From an archaeon (GTDB taxonomy: Archaea > Nanobdellota > Nanobdellia > Pacearchaeales > GW2011-AR1), in NCBI GenBank assembly GCA_018697035.1, contig JABHSE010000002.1, positions 1 to 64,000 of the forward strand: a stretch of DNA of 64,000 nt, read 5' to 3'. A program made the position numbers and the translations under genes. The notes below the pieces were generated by a model. The model was not told the DNA's origin, searched no databases, and saw only the letters and a list, made by a program, of their open reading frames with translations. Shown one piece after another: positions 18,028 to 25,177 of this stretch (the stretch's first letter is position 1; every line of letters starts with the position of its first letter).

Positions 18028-18729
18028 ATGGCAGAAAGAAAGAAATACATCGAAGTCCAAGTTCCATTCTTAGGAGAATCACTAAGAGTATTAGGAACAC
18101 CAGAAGATCTAGACAACAAAACAATCAAACTCGACCTGACAAGAAAACTACGAGGCAAAGGACTAACAATCAAACTAAGAATTTTCAATCAAGAAGGGAA
18201 ACTCTTCGCAATTCCGAATAGCCTAATATTAGCTTCTTCATACATCCGACGAATGATGCGAAAAAGAACCAACTACGTCGAAGATTCATTCATGGCAAGA
18301 TGCTCCGACATCCGAGTTACATTCAAACCACATCTAATCACAAGAAAAAAAGTCTCGAGAGTAGTTAGAAAAAATCTACGAAACACAACAAAAGAATTCA
18401 TACTTGAATACTGCAAAGAAAAAGATTACATGACAGTTGCACAAGACATCTTCGACGGCACTCTCCAAAAAACACTACTCCCAAAACTAAAGAAAGTATA
18501 CCCGCTATCCTTCTGCGACATCCGAGTTTTCGAAACAAAAGAACTACAAAAAATCGACATTCAAAAAGCAATAGAGTTGCCAGAAATAGTAATCCCAGAT
18601 ATTCAGGAAATTGGGTCTGCCCCAACCCATAATGAAAATGAATCTGTGAGGGTACCTGAAGAAAAGGAAGTAGAGGATATCCAGGAAGCTCCAAAAGAAG
18701 AAATAAAAGAAGAGAAAATAAAAGAATAA
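18028..18729 (+). CDS. rps3ae: 30S ribosomal protein S3Ae with extended acidic tail
   Basis: 233 aa. The core to ~195 matches S3Ae: KKYIEVQVPFLGESLRVLGT, SYIRRMMRKRTNYVEDSF, then VTFKPHLITRKKVSRVVRK. The last ~40 residues are a low-complexity Glu/Lys tail. DNA coding the start of this tail (18613-18656) is a 44-bp repeat, nearly identical to one in the tRNA-Gln mini-element, read in frame as GSAPTHNENESVRV. It overlaps ndk by one base (TAATG). Confidence 0.9.
   Translation: MAERKKYIEVQVPFLGESLRVLGTPEDLDNKTIKLDLTRKLRGKGLTIKLRIFNQEGKLFAIPNSLILASSYIRRMMRKRTNYVEDSFMARCSDIRVTFKPHLITRKKVSRVVRKNLRNTTKEFILEYCKEKDYMTVAQDIFDGTLQKTLLPKLKKVYPLSFCDIRVFETKELQKIDIQKAIELPEIVIPDIQEIGSAPTHNENESVRVPEEKEVEDIQEAPKEEIKEEKIKE
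18613..18656 (+). repeat. 44-bp repeat R, copy inside rps3ae
   Basis: It begins GGGTCTGCCCCAACC and ends ATCTGTGAGGGTACC. It aligns without gaps to 25041-25084 (both 44 bp), differing mainly in the 12-nt middle. The copy is in frame and tolerated in the disordered acidic tail of S3Ae. Confidence 0.7.
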
Positions 18730-19223
18730 TGGCACTACAACAAACACTAGTTCTAATAAAACCCGACGGTGTAGCAAGAGGATTAACCGGAGAGATCACA
18801 AAACGATTTGAAAGAATCGGATTAAAGATTGTAGCACTAAAGTTAGTAAGAGTAAATATGGACCATGCAAAACAGCATTATACTGAAGACATCACCGAAA
18901 GACACGGAGAAAAAGTAAGAGATAACCTACTGAACTTCATAACAGAAGGACCGGTAGTAGCAATGATATTAGAGGGAGTAGACGCAATCGCAAACGTCAG
19001 AAAAATAGTGGGTTCAACAGAATCAAAATCCGCATCACCAGGGACAATCAGAGGTGACTTCTCACACGTTAGTTATTCCCACGCAGACGAGAAAGAAATC
19101 CCAGTAAAAAATGTAATCCACGCATCAGCAGACGAAACAGATGCAAAAAACGAAACAGCCTTATGGTTCTCAATCGACGAAATATGCGACTACAAACGAA
19201 CAGACGAATGTCACGTATTCTAA
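18729..19223 (+). CDS. ndk: Nucleoside diphosphate kinase
   Basis: 164 aa. It has the N-terminal QQTLVLIKPDGVARGL, GTIRGDFS and the phospho-histidine segment NVIHASADET (normally NVIHGSDS), then ALWFSIDEI. A short insertion (HVSYSHADEKEIPVK) before the active-site His is as in other archaeal NDKs. It transfers gamma-phosphate between NTPs and NDPs. The ATG shares one base with the rps3ae stop. It is the last gene of the L44e-S3Ae-NDK unit. Confidence 0.95.
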   Translation: MALQQTLVLIKPDGVARGLTGEITKRFERIGLKIVALKLVRVNMDHAKQHYTEDITERHGEKVRDNLLNFITEGPVVAMILEGVDAIANVRKIVGSTESKSASPGTIRGDFSHVSYSHADEKEIPVKNVIHASADETDAKNETALWFSIDEICDYKRTDECHVF

Positions 19224-19273
19224 TTCCAAAAAAATCAATATTAAAACTTCCTTAAATAATCAGATAATCAGAT

Positions 19274-19483
19274 CTATTTCTTCATAACTTTTTTAACTTC
19301 CTTCTTAGAAACAACTTTCTTAACAACCGCAACAACTTTCTCAGTCAAAGATTTCTTATTCTTAGGTCTAGGCGCCCTATTACGAGAACCTCCACCAACT
19401 AGCTTAGCAATACGCTTCTTACGTCGAGCAACTCTCCAACTTCTCTGTCTATTCAAACGCTTAGGCTTATTTTTTCCTGGCAT
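19274..19483 (-). CDS. Small very basic protein, possibly ribosome-associated
   Basis: 69 aa. The N-terminus is MPGKNKPKRLNRQRSWRVAR and an Ala/Val/Lys repeat tail ends VSKKEVKKVMKK. No Cys zinc site is present. Composition and neighbours suggest an RNA- or ribosome-binding protein. I do not recognise a specific ribosomal family; a diverged L39e-like protein is a weak alternative. A T-rich and A-rich stretch upstream provides a possible promoter. Confidence 0.6.
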   Translation of the reverse strand: MPGKNKPKRLNRQRSWRVARRKKRIAKLVGGGSRNRAPRPKNKKSLTEKVVAVVKKVVSKKEVKKVMKK

Positions 19484-19576
19484 ATTATTTTATTCCTTTT
19501 TCCTATTTTAAACCTTTAGGTTATCTAAAACCAAACTACACAAAACTTAAAAATGAATTCCCCAATAAATTTACAT

Positions 19577-19648
19577 GCCTGCGTAGCTCAGTGATAGAGC
19601 ATCTGTCTTGTAAACAGAGGGTCGAGGGTTTGACTCCCTTCGCAGGCT
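19577..19648 (+). tRNA. tRNA-Thr (anticodon UGU)
   Basis: The acceptor stem is GCCTGCG / CGCAGGC with discriminator U. The D-arm is GCTCAGTGATAGAGC. The anticodon stem is TCTGT / ACAGA with loop CTTGTAA, giving UGU. The T-loop is TTTGACT, a slightly unusual TTYGA variant. No CCA is encoded. The 3' 18 bp are repeated at 19745-19762. Confidence 0.92.
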
Positions 19649-19762
19649 TTCTAAATCAAACACTCGATATGTCGAGGGCGAAAAGTTTGCTCGAATTTTT
19701 TCTAAAAAATCATTGGAAAAATTTAGAGTAAACTTTAAGTAAAGGACTCCCTTCGCAGGCTT
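19632..19762 (+). mobile_element. Mini-element C at the tRNA-Thr 3' end
   Basis: DR1 GACTCCCTTCGCAGGCTT (19632-19649) and DR2 (19745-19762) are identical. The ~95-bp interior has a CTCGA-tatg-TCGAG hairpin (about 19663-19676). A stretch TTTGCTCGAATTTTT ... GAAAAATTTAGAGTAAAC is homologous to element A (TTTGCTCGAATTTTT ... GAAAAATTTTAGAGTGAA). The next gene's ATG begins 1 bp after DR2. Confidence 0.6.
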
Positions 19763-19763
19763 C

Positions 19764-20018
19764 ATGGCATGGCAAGACACAACACTAACAATAGCAGTCC
19801 TAGCCCTAAACTACGCACTGATCCCTCAAGTCGTCAAAGCCCACAAAGAGAAGAAACCCCTAGTCTCAATACAAACTGCCCTCATAACAACAATCGGTAT
19901 GGCAACAATATCACTAACATATCTAACTCTAGACCTAATCTTCGCTTCCATCATGAATTTCACAGCAGCAATTCTCTGGGCAGCAACTCTAACTCAATCA
20001 ATAATATACAAAGAATAG
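19764..20018 (+). CDS. SemiSWEET/PQ-loop-like small membrane protein
   Basis: 84 aa with three hydrophobic helices (~8-25, ~37-57, ~60-78). The PQ motif in ALIPQVVKAHKEKKP after helix 1 is the hallmark of PQ-loop/SemiSWEET proteins, which dimerise to transport sugars or other small molecules. Substrate unknown. It starts immediately after the tRNA-Thr-derived repeat, which may supply its upstream region. Confidence 0.75.
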   Translation: MAWQDTTLTIAVLALNYALIPQVVKAHKEKKPLVSIQTALITTIGMATISLTYLTLDLIFASIMNFTAAILWAATLTQSIIYKE

Positions 20019-20576
20019 TTAATAATCAATAATCTCAACTTTTTTATCCCCTTCCAAAACTTCAACAATCTCACACTCCAAATTAGCGATCTCAGCCTTC
20101 ACAAACGGACCAACAGCATCCCCTTGGGCATCTAAAAATTCCGGTACATCTTCCAAAAAACGCACTAACCTATGCTTACAAGTCACATCTTTCCCGCCCC
20201 CATTCATTTCCCCGGCCTGATTCTTCTCAGCCTTCTCCAACGCCTTCACCAACGCCTCAAACAAATCCTTCTCAAACCCCAACAAATTCTCAAAATCCTT
20301 CTTTGAAATCCCAACCTGCGACGCAACAAACGCCAAATTCAAAATCTTCTTCTTCCGAATCCTAAGCAAATCCCGAAAACTAGTATGAGCATTATCCAAC
20401 TTCTTCTTACTCTTAATCGCAACATCCGAAAACAAATCACCTTCCTTATCCAAAAAAGCCTTCTTCTCACGAAAATAATCACTAACCCCAACCAAAAAAG
20501 CCTTAGGCAAAATCTGCAAATTCTCACTATACTTCTCCTTCCTCATCGCCTCATAAATATCACTAAACGTCAACAT
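20019..20576 (-). CDS. GINS complex subunit (Gins51-like)
   Basis: 185 aa. The helical A domain is at ~1-115, including DNAHTSFRDLLRIRKKKILNLA, the GINS signature helix. A C-terminal beta-rich B domain is at ~135-185 (VRFLEDVPEFLDAQGD, GPFVKAEIANLECEIVEVL). GINS bridges MCM and Cdc45/RecJ in the replicative helicase. The A-then-B order is that of archaeal Gins51. The gene ends 1 bp after the converging PQ-loop gene. A DHH/RecJ-like gene lies at 25707. Confidence 0.85.
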   Translation of the reverse strand: MLTFSDIYEAMRKEKYSENLQILPKAFLVGVSDYFREKKAFLDKEGDLFSDVAIKSKKKLDNAHTSFRDLLRIRKKKILNLAFVASQVGISKKDFENLLGFEKDLFEALVKALEKAEKNQAGEMNGGGKDVTCKHRLVRFLEDVPEFLDAQGDAVGPFVKAEIANLECEIVEVLEGDKKVEIIDY

Positions 20577-20658
20577 ATAACTAAAATCCAGACTCTCTTT
20601 AAAACAATTGTTATACTCGATTCAAAACAAATTTAAACATCCCAAATCTTACAAAACC

Positions 20659-21711
20659 ATGTTCGGCAAACTAAAAGAAAAACTCAAAAACTGGGTCTCA
20701 AAAAACAAAGAAGAAGAAATAGTAGAGACAGTGCCAACAACAACTAACAAAAAAAGCAAATCAGTAAGTAAGCCAAAAAAAATCAGTCCAAAAAAAGAGA
20801 GTAAAAAGAAAGTAGCAATAGAAGAACCTAAAGCAAAAGAAGAACCAATCATAACACCAAAAAAATCCATATTCTCAAAATTCCAAAAAACTCTAACTCA
20901 AGAAAAATTCGACAACCTATTCCAAGAACTTCAAATAATCCTCCTACAAAACAACGTCGCATACGAAACAGTCGAAGCAATAGAAGCCTCTCTTTCTAAA
21001 CCCCTAGTAGGTAAGCCAATGAAAAAAGTTAATCTCGCGACTGAATTAAAAACCGCAATAGAATCTCTCCTAATCAATCCCCCAAACTTCATAAACCAAA
21101 TCAAATCGTCAGATTCAAAACCCTACATAATCCTTTTCGCCGGAATCAACGGATCAGGCAAAACAACAACCATAGCAAAGGTAGCACACTACCTCCAAAA
21201 AAACAAACTATCAGTATGCCTAGCAGCAGCAGACACATTCCGAGCAGCAGCAATTCAACAATTAGAAGAACATGCCCAAAAATTAAATGTGCCACTAATC
21301 AAAAAAGACTACGGAGCAGATCCAGCCGCAGTAGGATTCGATGCAATAAAATATGCAAAGAAAAACAAAATCGACGTAGTCCTAATCGACACCGCAGGCC
21401 GAATGCAAAACTCCGATACACTAATGAAAGAAATAGAAAAAATCGCAAGAGTAACAAAGCCCGACATGAAAATATTCCTAGGCGAATCAATCACTGGAAA
21501 CGACGCAACTCTTCAAGCAAAAGCTTTCAACGACTCAATTGGACTAACAGGAATCATCCTCTCAAAAGCCGACATAGACGAAAAAGGCGGAACCGCACTC
21601 TCAGTCTCACACGTGACCAACAAACCAATCCTCTTCCTGGGAACTGGACAAGATTACAAAGACTTAGAAATATTCGACAAAGAGAAATTAATTGAAAAAC
21701 TAGGATTATAA
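20659..21711 (+). CDS. ftsY: SRP receptor FtsY
   Basis: 350 aa. A charged Lys/Glu N-terminal region (~10-70) is followed by the NG domain. G1 is GINGSGKTTTIAK (~162-174), then AADTFRAAAIQQL, DTAGR and the C-terminal LFLGTGQDYKDLE. This GTPase docks SRP-ribosome complexes at the membrane. The ATG at 20659 is chosen because a TTTAAAC TATA-like box lies ~25 bp upstream and upstream frame is not conserved. It pairs with SRP54 0.3 kb downstream. Confidence 0.95.
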   Translation: MFGKLKEKLKNWVSKNKEEEIVETVPTTTNKKSKSVSKPKKISPKKESKKKVAIEEPKAKEEPIITPKKSIFSKFQKTLTQEKFDNLFQELQIILLQNNVAYETVEAIEASLSKPLVGKPMKKVNLATELKTAIESLLINPPNFINQIKSSDSKPYIILFAGINGSGKTTTIAKVAHYLQKNKLSVCLAAADTFRAAAIQQLEEHAQKLNVPLIKKDYGADPAAVGFDAIKYAKKNKIDVVLIDTAGRMQNSDTLMKEIEKIARVTKPDMKIFLGESITGNDATLQAKAFNDSIGLTGIILSKADIDEKGGTALSVSHVTNKPILFLGTGQDYKDLEIFDKEKLIEKLGL

Positions 21712-21724
21712 TTTACAAAAATAA

Positions 21725-21910
21725 TCAAAACATGCCATAAAACTGAAAAGAACTATACCTATAACAATAACGATCACTCTTATAATTCGTCACATTATCA
21801 CGAAGCCTCGCCTTAACCTTCCCAGGAAGCAAGTCTAAATTATTCTTCGCACGAAAGTCTTTCAACTTATACACCAATTTCTTCCTGAAACCCGACTCAC
21901 ACCTTCTCAT
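21725..21910 (-). CDS. Possible small basic protein between ftsY and srp54
   Basis: 61 aa from the ATG at 21910 (MRRCESGFRKKLVYKLKDFR), ending in a Tyr/Ser-rich tail. It fills the gap between two co-directional genes on the opposite strand. Coding-like features are modest and no family is recognised. It could be a chance ORF. Confidence 0.35.
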   Translation of the reverse strand: MRRCESGFRKKLVYKLKDFRAKNNLDLLPGKVKARLRDNVTNYKSDRYCYRYSSFQFYGMF

Positions 21911-21992
21911 ACAAAACCAACTCCAATGCACTTAATAAGTATTATTGCACTCAAACCCAAAATTTAATAACCCACCAAAACCTCTCTTCTTA

Positions 21993-23393
21993 ATGGTACT
22001 AGACAAACTAGGTTCAACCCTAAAATCCGGGATAAAAAAGATATCCAACGCAATCTTCCTAGATAAGAAACTAATAGATGGAATCATCAAAGACATCCAA
22101 AAATCCCTAATCGAAGCAGACGTAAACATAGAACTAGTATTCTCGTTAACTCAAAAAATCAAAAAAATAGCCTACGACGAATCAATCCAAAACATCGACA
22201 AAAAAGAACAACTCGTAAAATTAATCCACGATGAAATACTGCTAATATTAGGAGGAGAAGCAAAAGAACTCAAGCTCCCAAAACAAGCAAGCATCATGTT
22301 CCTAGGTTTATATGGAGCTGGTAAAACCACAACAATAGCAAAGCTCGGATTCTATTATGCGAAGAGAGGAAGAAAAGTCGCACTACTAGGACTCGACACA
22401 CAACGACCAGCCGCAATGGACCAACTCCAACAAATGGCCGACAAAGCCAAACTACCAGTATTCATAGAAACTAAGGAAGATAAAGAGAAAAACAAAAAGC
22501 TAACTCACACAAAAAGGTCCCTAGGAATAATCAAGAAATACAAAACCGAGCTCAAAAAATACGACCTAATCCTAATCGATACCGCCGGACGAGACGGCCT
22601 AAACAAAGACCTAATAAAAGAAATCAAAACCCTAGACAAAACCCTAAAACCTACACACAAAATCCTAGTCATGCCTTCCGATGTAGGACAAACAGCCAAG
22701 ACTCAGGCCCAGGAATTCCAAAAAGCCCTAGAAATAACCGGCGTAATAATAACAAGAATGGACGGAACATCAAAAGCCGGAGGCGCCCTAACAGCATGCG
22801 CAGAAACTGACTCTCCAGTCTACTTCATAGGTGTCGGCGAACAAATCCACGAAATCGAAACCTTCAATCCAGAGTCCTTCATTCAAAGACTTCTAGGAAT
22901 GGGAGACCTTCAAGCATTACTCGAACACGTCAAATCAGCAACCGACGAATCCCAAACAAAACGAATAGAAGATAGACTAAAAGAAGGAAAATTTACACTC
23001 CTAGACCTATACTCCCAACTAGAACAAATGAACAAAATGGGTTCAATGGATAAGCTAATAGGAATGGTCCCAGGAATGTCCGCCGCAAAAATCCCAAAAG
23101 CAGCCCTCGAATCCCAAGAAAAGAAAATGGCACACTGGAAGTCAGCAATCTCAAGCATGACTGAAGAAGAAATCGAAAACCCGGAACTACTAGATAAACA
23201 AACAAAAAGAATTCAAAGAATAGCAAAAGGCTCCGGCACAACCACAACCGAAATCCGAGAACTCCTAAAACAATACAAGATGCTAAAAGAAATGATGGGT
23301 ATGCAATCCGGAATGGCTGACGGAAACATCGACTCAAAAATGATGCAGAAGATGGCTAAGAAGATGAAGGGAATAAAGGGGATGAAGCTCTAA
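21993..23393 (+). CDS. srp54: Signal recognition particle protein SRP54
   Basis: 466 aa. The N domain is ~1-95. The G domain has GLYGAGKTTTIAKL (~105-118), LDTQRPAAMDQL, DTAGRDG and ITRMDGTSKAGGAL. The Met-rich M domain is ~315-466 and ends in KMMQKMAKKMKGIKGMKL. It binds signal sequences and 7S RNA. The ATG at 21993 follows a TTTAATAA TATA-like box by ~25 bp. Confidence 0.96.
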   Translation: MVLDKLGSTLKSGIKKISNAIFLDKKLIDGIIKDIQKSLIEADVNIELVFSLTQKIKKIAYDESIQNIDKKEQLVKLIHDEILLILGGEAKELKLPKQASIMFLGLYGAGKTTTIAKLGFYYAKRGRKVALLGLDTQRPAAMDQLQQMADKAKLPVFIETKEDKEKNKKLTHTKRSLGIIKKYKTELKKYDLILIDTAGRDGLNKDLIKEIKTLDKTLKPTHKILVMPSDVGQTAKTQAQEFQKALEITGVIITRMDGTSKAGGALTACAETDSPVYFIGVGEQIHEIETFNPESFIQRLLGMGDLQALLEHVKSATDESQTKRIEDRLKEGKFTLLDLYSQLEQMNKMGSMDKLIGMVPGMSAAKIPKAALESQEKKMAHWKSAISSMTEEEIENPELLDKQTKRIQRIAKGSGTTTTEIRELLKQYKMLKEMMGMQSGMADGNIDSKMMQKMAKKMKGIKGMKL

Positions 23394-23394
23394 A

Positions 23395-23910
23395 ATGTGT
23401 CAGTGGAAAATAATAAATTATTGGGAATGGATTAAAGAAAATCCAAAAGACGCAACTCAAATTATAATTGCCTTAATAATGCTTATCTCTGTAGGAATAA
23501 GCTTTTGGTCCGTTTCTACAATAAAAGAACAAATTGAAATGGAATCTAAACCGATTTTGTCTGTTCAAAGCGTTACACCCGATAACCCAATCAGTCCGAC
23601 CAATTACTCTCTAGGAATATTTAATTTTGGAAAAGGTCCCGGGAAGATAAATAAAATAGAATACAAACTCTTATCTAAAGAAGGAGAATTATTAAGAACC
23701 AAAACAAAATTATCCAACTACACAGTATTCCAAAAAAATGAAATATTTTTATTAATCACGCCTTCACTTCTAAACCCATCACAATCAGAACTTAAAATAA
23801 AAACAACAATATATTACCAAGATTTAAACGGGAAAGAATATGAATCCTACCAATATTTCGAATACGACAAGGAAACTAGAATTACTAAATTCTATGAAGG
23901 GATATATTAA
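23395..23910 (+). CDS. Single-TM hypothetical protein with extracellular beta-type domain
   Basis: 171 aa. One TM helix lies at ~22-42 (IIIALIMLISVGISFWSV), with an outward domain of ~125 residues (KPILSVQSVTPDNPIS..GKINKIEYKLL..) that looks like a beta sandwich. The start lies 1 bp after the srp54 stop, so it may be read from the same transcript. Codon use is more A/T-rich and less C-rich than srp54, which might indicate recent acquisition. No family recognised. Confidence 0.65.
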   Translation: MCQWKIINYWEWIKENPKDATQIIIALIMLISVGISFWSVSTIKEQIEMESKPILSVQSVTPDNPISPTNYSLGIFNFGKGPGKINKIEYKLLSKEGELLRTKTKLSNYTVFQKNEIFLLITPSLLNPSQSELKIKTTIYYQDLNGKEYESYQYFEYDKETRITKFYEGIY

Positions 23911-23914
23911 CAAT

Positions 23915-23986
23915 ATGAAACTCCTCCAACAAAACTCCGAAGCCAAAATCTACTTCCAAAATAACACAATCCTAAAATATAACTAA
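23915..23986 (+). pseudogene. Truncated duplicate of the bud32 5' end
   Basis: The 23 codons MKLLQQNSEAKIYFQNNTIL-KYN then a stop closely match the first residues of the bud32 gene at 24375 (MKLLQQGAEAKIYLQDNKVL), at DNA and protein level. Sequence after codon 23 is unrelated and is followed by hairpin H2. This is a partial duplication or a displaced remnant of an ancestral bud32. Confidence 0.7.
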
Positions 23987-24000
23987 TACGACAAACCATC

Positions 24001-24045
24001 TCCACAAGAAATGCGGTACCGAAGGTGACGTAATTTTTTGTGGAA
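24001..24045 (+). repeat. Dispersed hairpin, copy H2
   Basis: TCCACAAgAAAT pairs with ATTTtTTGTGGA; the inner part is GCGGTACC-gaa-GGTGACGT. It follows directly after the truncated bud32 copy and may mark the duplication breakpoint. Confidence 0.7.
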
Positions 24046-24078
24046 TAGCAAAAAAACAAAAATCAAACAAATCCCCAA

Positions 24079-24321
24079 TCAACAAGCCCACTTCAAATGA
24101 GAAAACTTCAACCCACCAGAGCGACCAAGAATACTAGGCACACCATAAAACTTAACAGCATCACTACTAGTTTCTCCAATATGATACGTTATCTTCTCCC
24201 CAGTCCAACCCTCCCAATAATTCTCTAAAAACCTAACACTCTTATCTGGAGATCGTCCCACCTCATTAAACTCAAACAAACCAGTAGGATCCGTTATACC
24301 ATCTTCCAAGCCTTCCACCAT
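24079..24321 (-). CDS. Hypothetical small protein divergent from bud32
   Basis: 80 aa from the ATG at 24321 (MVEGLEDGITDPTGLFEFNE). The middle contains WEGWTGEKITYHIGETS. A TTTTATAAATG TATA box lies about 25 bp upstream on the minus strand, which decides the start over longer readings that run into the bud32 5' region. No family recognised. Confidence 0.55.
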   Translation of the reverse strand: MVEGLEDGITDPTGLFEFNEVGRSPDKSVRFLENYWEGWTGEKITYHIGETSSDAVKFYGVPSILGRSGGLKFSHLKWAC

Positions 24322-24374
24322 CTCCACACAAACCCTCAAACATTTATAAAAACTACTACACTCTAAACTATACA

Positions 24375-25022
24375 ATGAAACTCCTCCAACAAGGTGCCGA
24401 AGCCAAAATCTACCTCCAAGACAACAAGGTCCTAAAAGACAGAATCCCAAAATCCTACAGACACACTACCCTAGACAACAAGATAAGAACCTCTCGCACA
24501 AAGCGCGAAGCCAAAATCCTAACCAAAGCCAAAAGCATCAAGGCAAACGTCCCGAGCCTAATCCACACCGAAAAACACATTCTAACAATAGAATATATTA
24601 AAGGCGACCGCCTATCCGAAACCCTAAACTCTTATCCAAAAGATAAACAAATCTCCATAATGAAAAAACTAGGCCGCCAAATCGCACGCCTCCACAAAAA
24701 CAACATCATCCACTCCGACCTCACAACCTCAAACACAATATTGCAAAACAAAGCTTTGCCAAATACCCCCAACTCTAAACACCTAACTCCTAACTCCAAA
24801 GTCTATATCATAGACTTCGGCCTCTCCTACATCTCCCACAAAACAGAAGACAAAGCAGTAGATCTCCATCTTCTCAAACAAGCCCTTCAAGCAAAACACT
24901 TCCAAAACTCAAAACAACTCTTCACCGCATTCCTCCAAGGCTACAAATCAAAAGAATCAAAACAAATTCTAGAAAGATTAGAAATAGTAGACTCCCGCGG
25001 ACGATACAAACATTCAAAATAA
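24375..25022 (+). CDS. bud32: Bud32-type KEOPS kinase/ATPase
   Basis: 215 aa, the length of stand-alone archaeal Bud32. It has GAEAKIYLQDN at the N-terminus, TSRTKREAKIL, EYIKGDRLSETL, the catalytic loop HSDLTTSN (~119) and DFGLSYISHKTEDKAVDL (~148), and ends DSRGRYKHSK. Bud32 works in the KEOPS complex that makes t6A on tRNAs reading ANN codons. An in-frame insert (~130-143, ALPNTPNSKHLTPNSK) between the catalytic loop and DFG strand is encoded by the dispersed CCAACT/CTAACTCC repeat. The stop overlaps the repeat of the tRNA-Gln element. Confidence 0.92.
   Translation: MKLLQQGAEAKIYLQDNKVLKDRIPKSYRHTTLDNKIRTSRTKREAKILTKAKSIKANVPSLIHTEKHILTIEYIKGDRLSETLNSYPKDKQISIMKKLGRQIARLHKNNIIHSDLTTSNTILQNKALPNTPNSKHLTPNSKVYIIDFGLSYISHKTEDKAVDLHLLKQALQAKHFQNSKQLFTAFLQGYKSKESKQILERLEIVDSRGRYKHSK
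24763..24799 (+). repeat. CCAACT/CTAACTCC repeat inserted in frame within bud32
   Basis: Sequence around CCCCCAACTCTAAACACC followed by TAACTCCTAACTCC matches the dispersed spacer repeats at 335, 418, 2285, 2804, 6732, 50186 and 51810. This is the only copy seen within a conserved gene. It encodes a Pro/Asn/Ser loop before the DFG strand, where insertions are likely tolerated. Confidence 0.6.
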
Positions 25023-25119
25023 AAATAGCCCCGCGAGGATGGGTCTGCCCCAACCTATCTTAAACATATATCTGTGAGGGTATCGAACCAGGTTCGAAGA
25101 AAAATAGCCCCGCGAGGAT
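25021..25119 (-). mobile_element. Mini-element D at the tRNA-Gln 3' end
   Basis: The 20-bp sequence AAAAATAGCCCCGCGAGGAT occurs at 25021-25040 and 25100-25119; the second copy is the tRNA-Gln 3' end. The 59-bp interior consists of repeat R (25041-25084) and a palindrome TCGAACC-a-GGTTCGA (25083-25097) resembling a tRNA T-arm. It lacks the AGAGTGAA right end of elements A-C, so it may be a separate type with the same target. The outer copy overlaps the bud32 stop. Confidence 0.6.
25041..25084 (+). repeat. 44-bp repeat R, copy inside the tRNA-Gln element
   Basis: It runs GGGTCTGCCCCAACC ... ATCTGTGAGGGTATC and is colinear over 44 bp with the copy in rps3ae at 18613-18656. This copy is non-coding and exactly abuts the outer tRNA-derived direct repeat. 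Confidence 0.7.
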
Positions 25120-25177
25120 TCGAACCTCGGTCGCTGGGATCAAAACCCAGAATCCTTGACCACTAGACTACGGGACT
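25105..25177 (-). tRNA. tRNA-Gln (anticodon UUG)
   Basis: The minus strand has acceptor AGTCCCG / CGGGGCT (one G-U), D-arm GTCTAGTGGTCAAGGAT, anticodon stem CTGGG / CCCAG with loop TTTTGAT (UUG), T-arm CGAGG-TTCGAAT-CCTCG and discriminator A. No CCA is encoded. Its 3' 20 bp are duplicated at 25021-25040. Confidence 0.93.

Noticed and set aside
19274-19483. Assignment of the small basic protein as ribosomal protein L39e or S30e
   Set aside because: Length is similar, but the conserved cores of those families are not evident. Kept as unassigned.
25041-25084. Repeat R as a tRNA fragment
   Set aside because: Its end (GAGGGTATCGAACC) resembles a T-arm, but the rps3ae copy ends GGTACCTGAAG without that feature, so the likeness is a junction effect.
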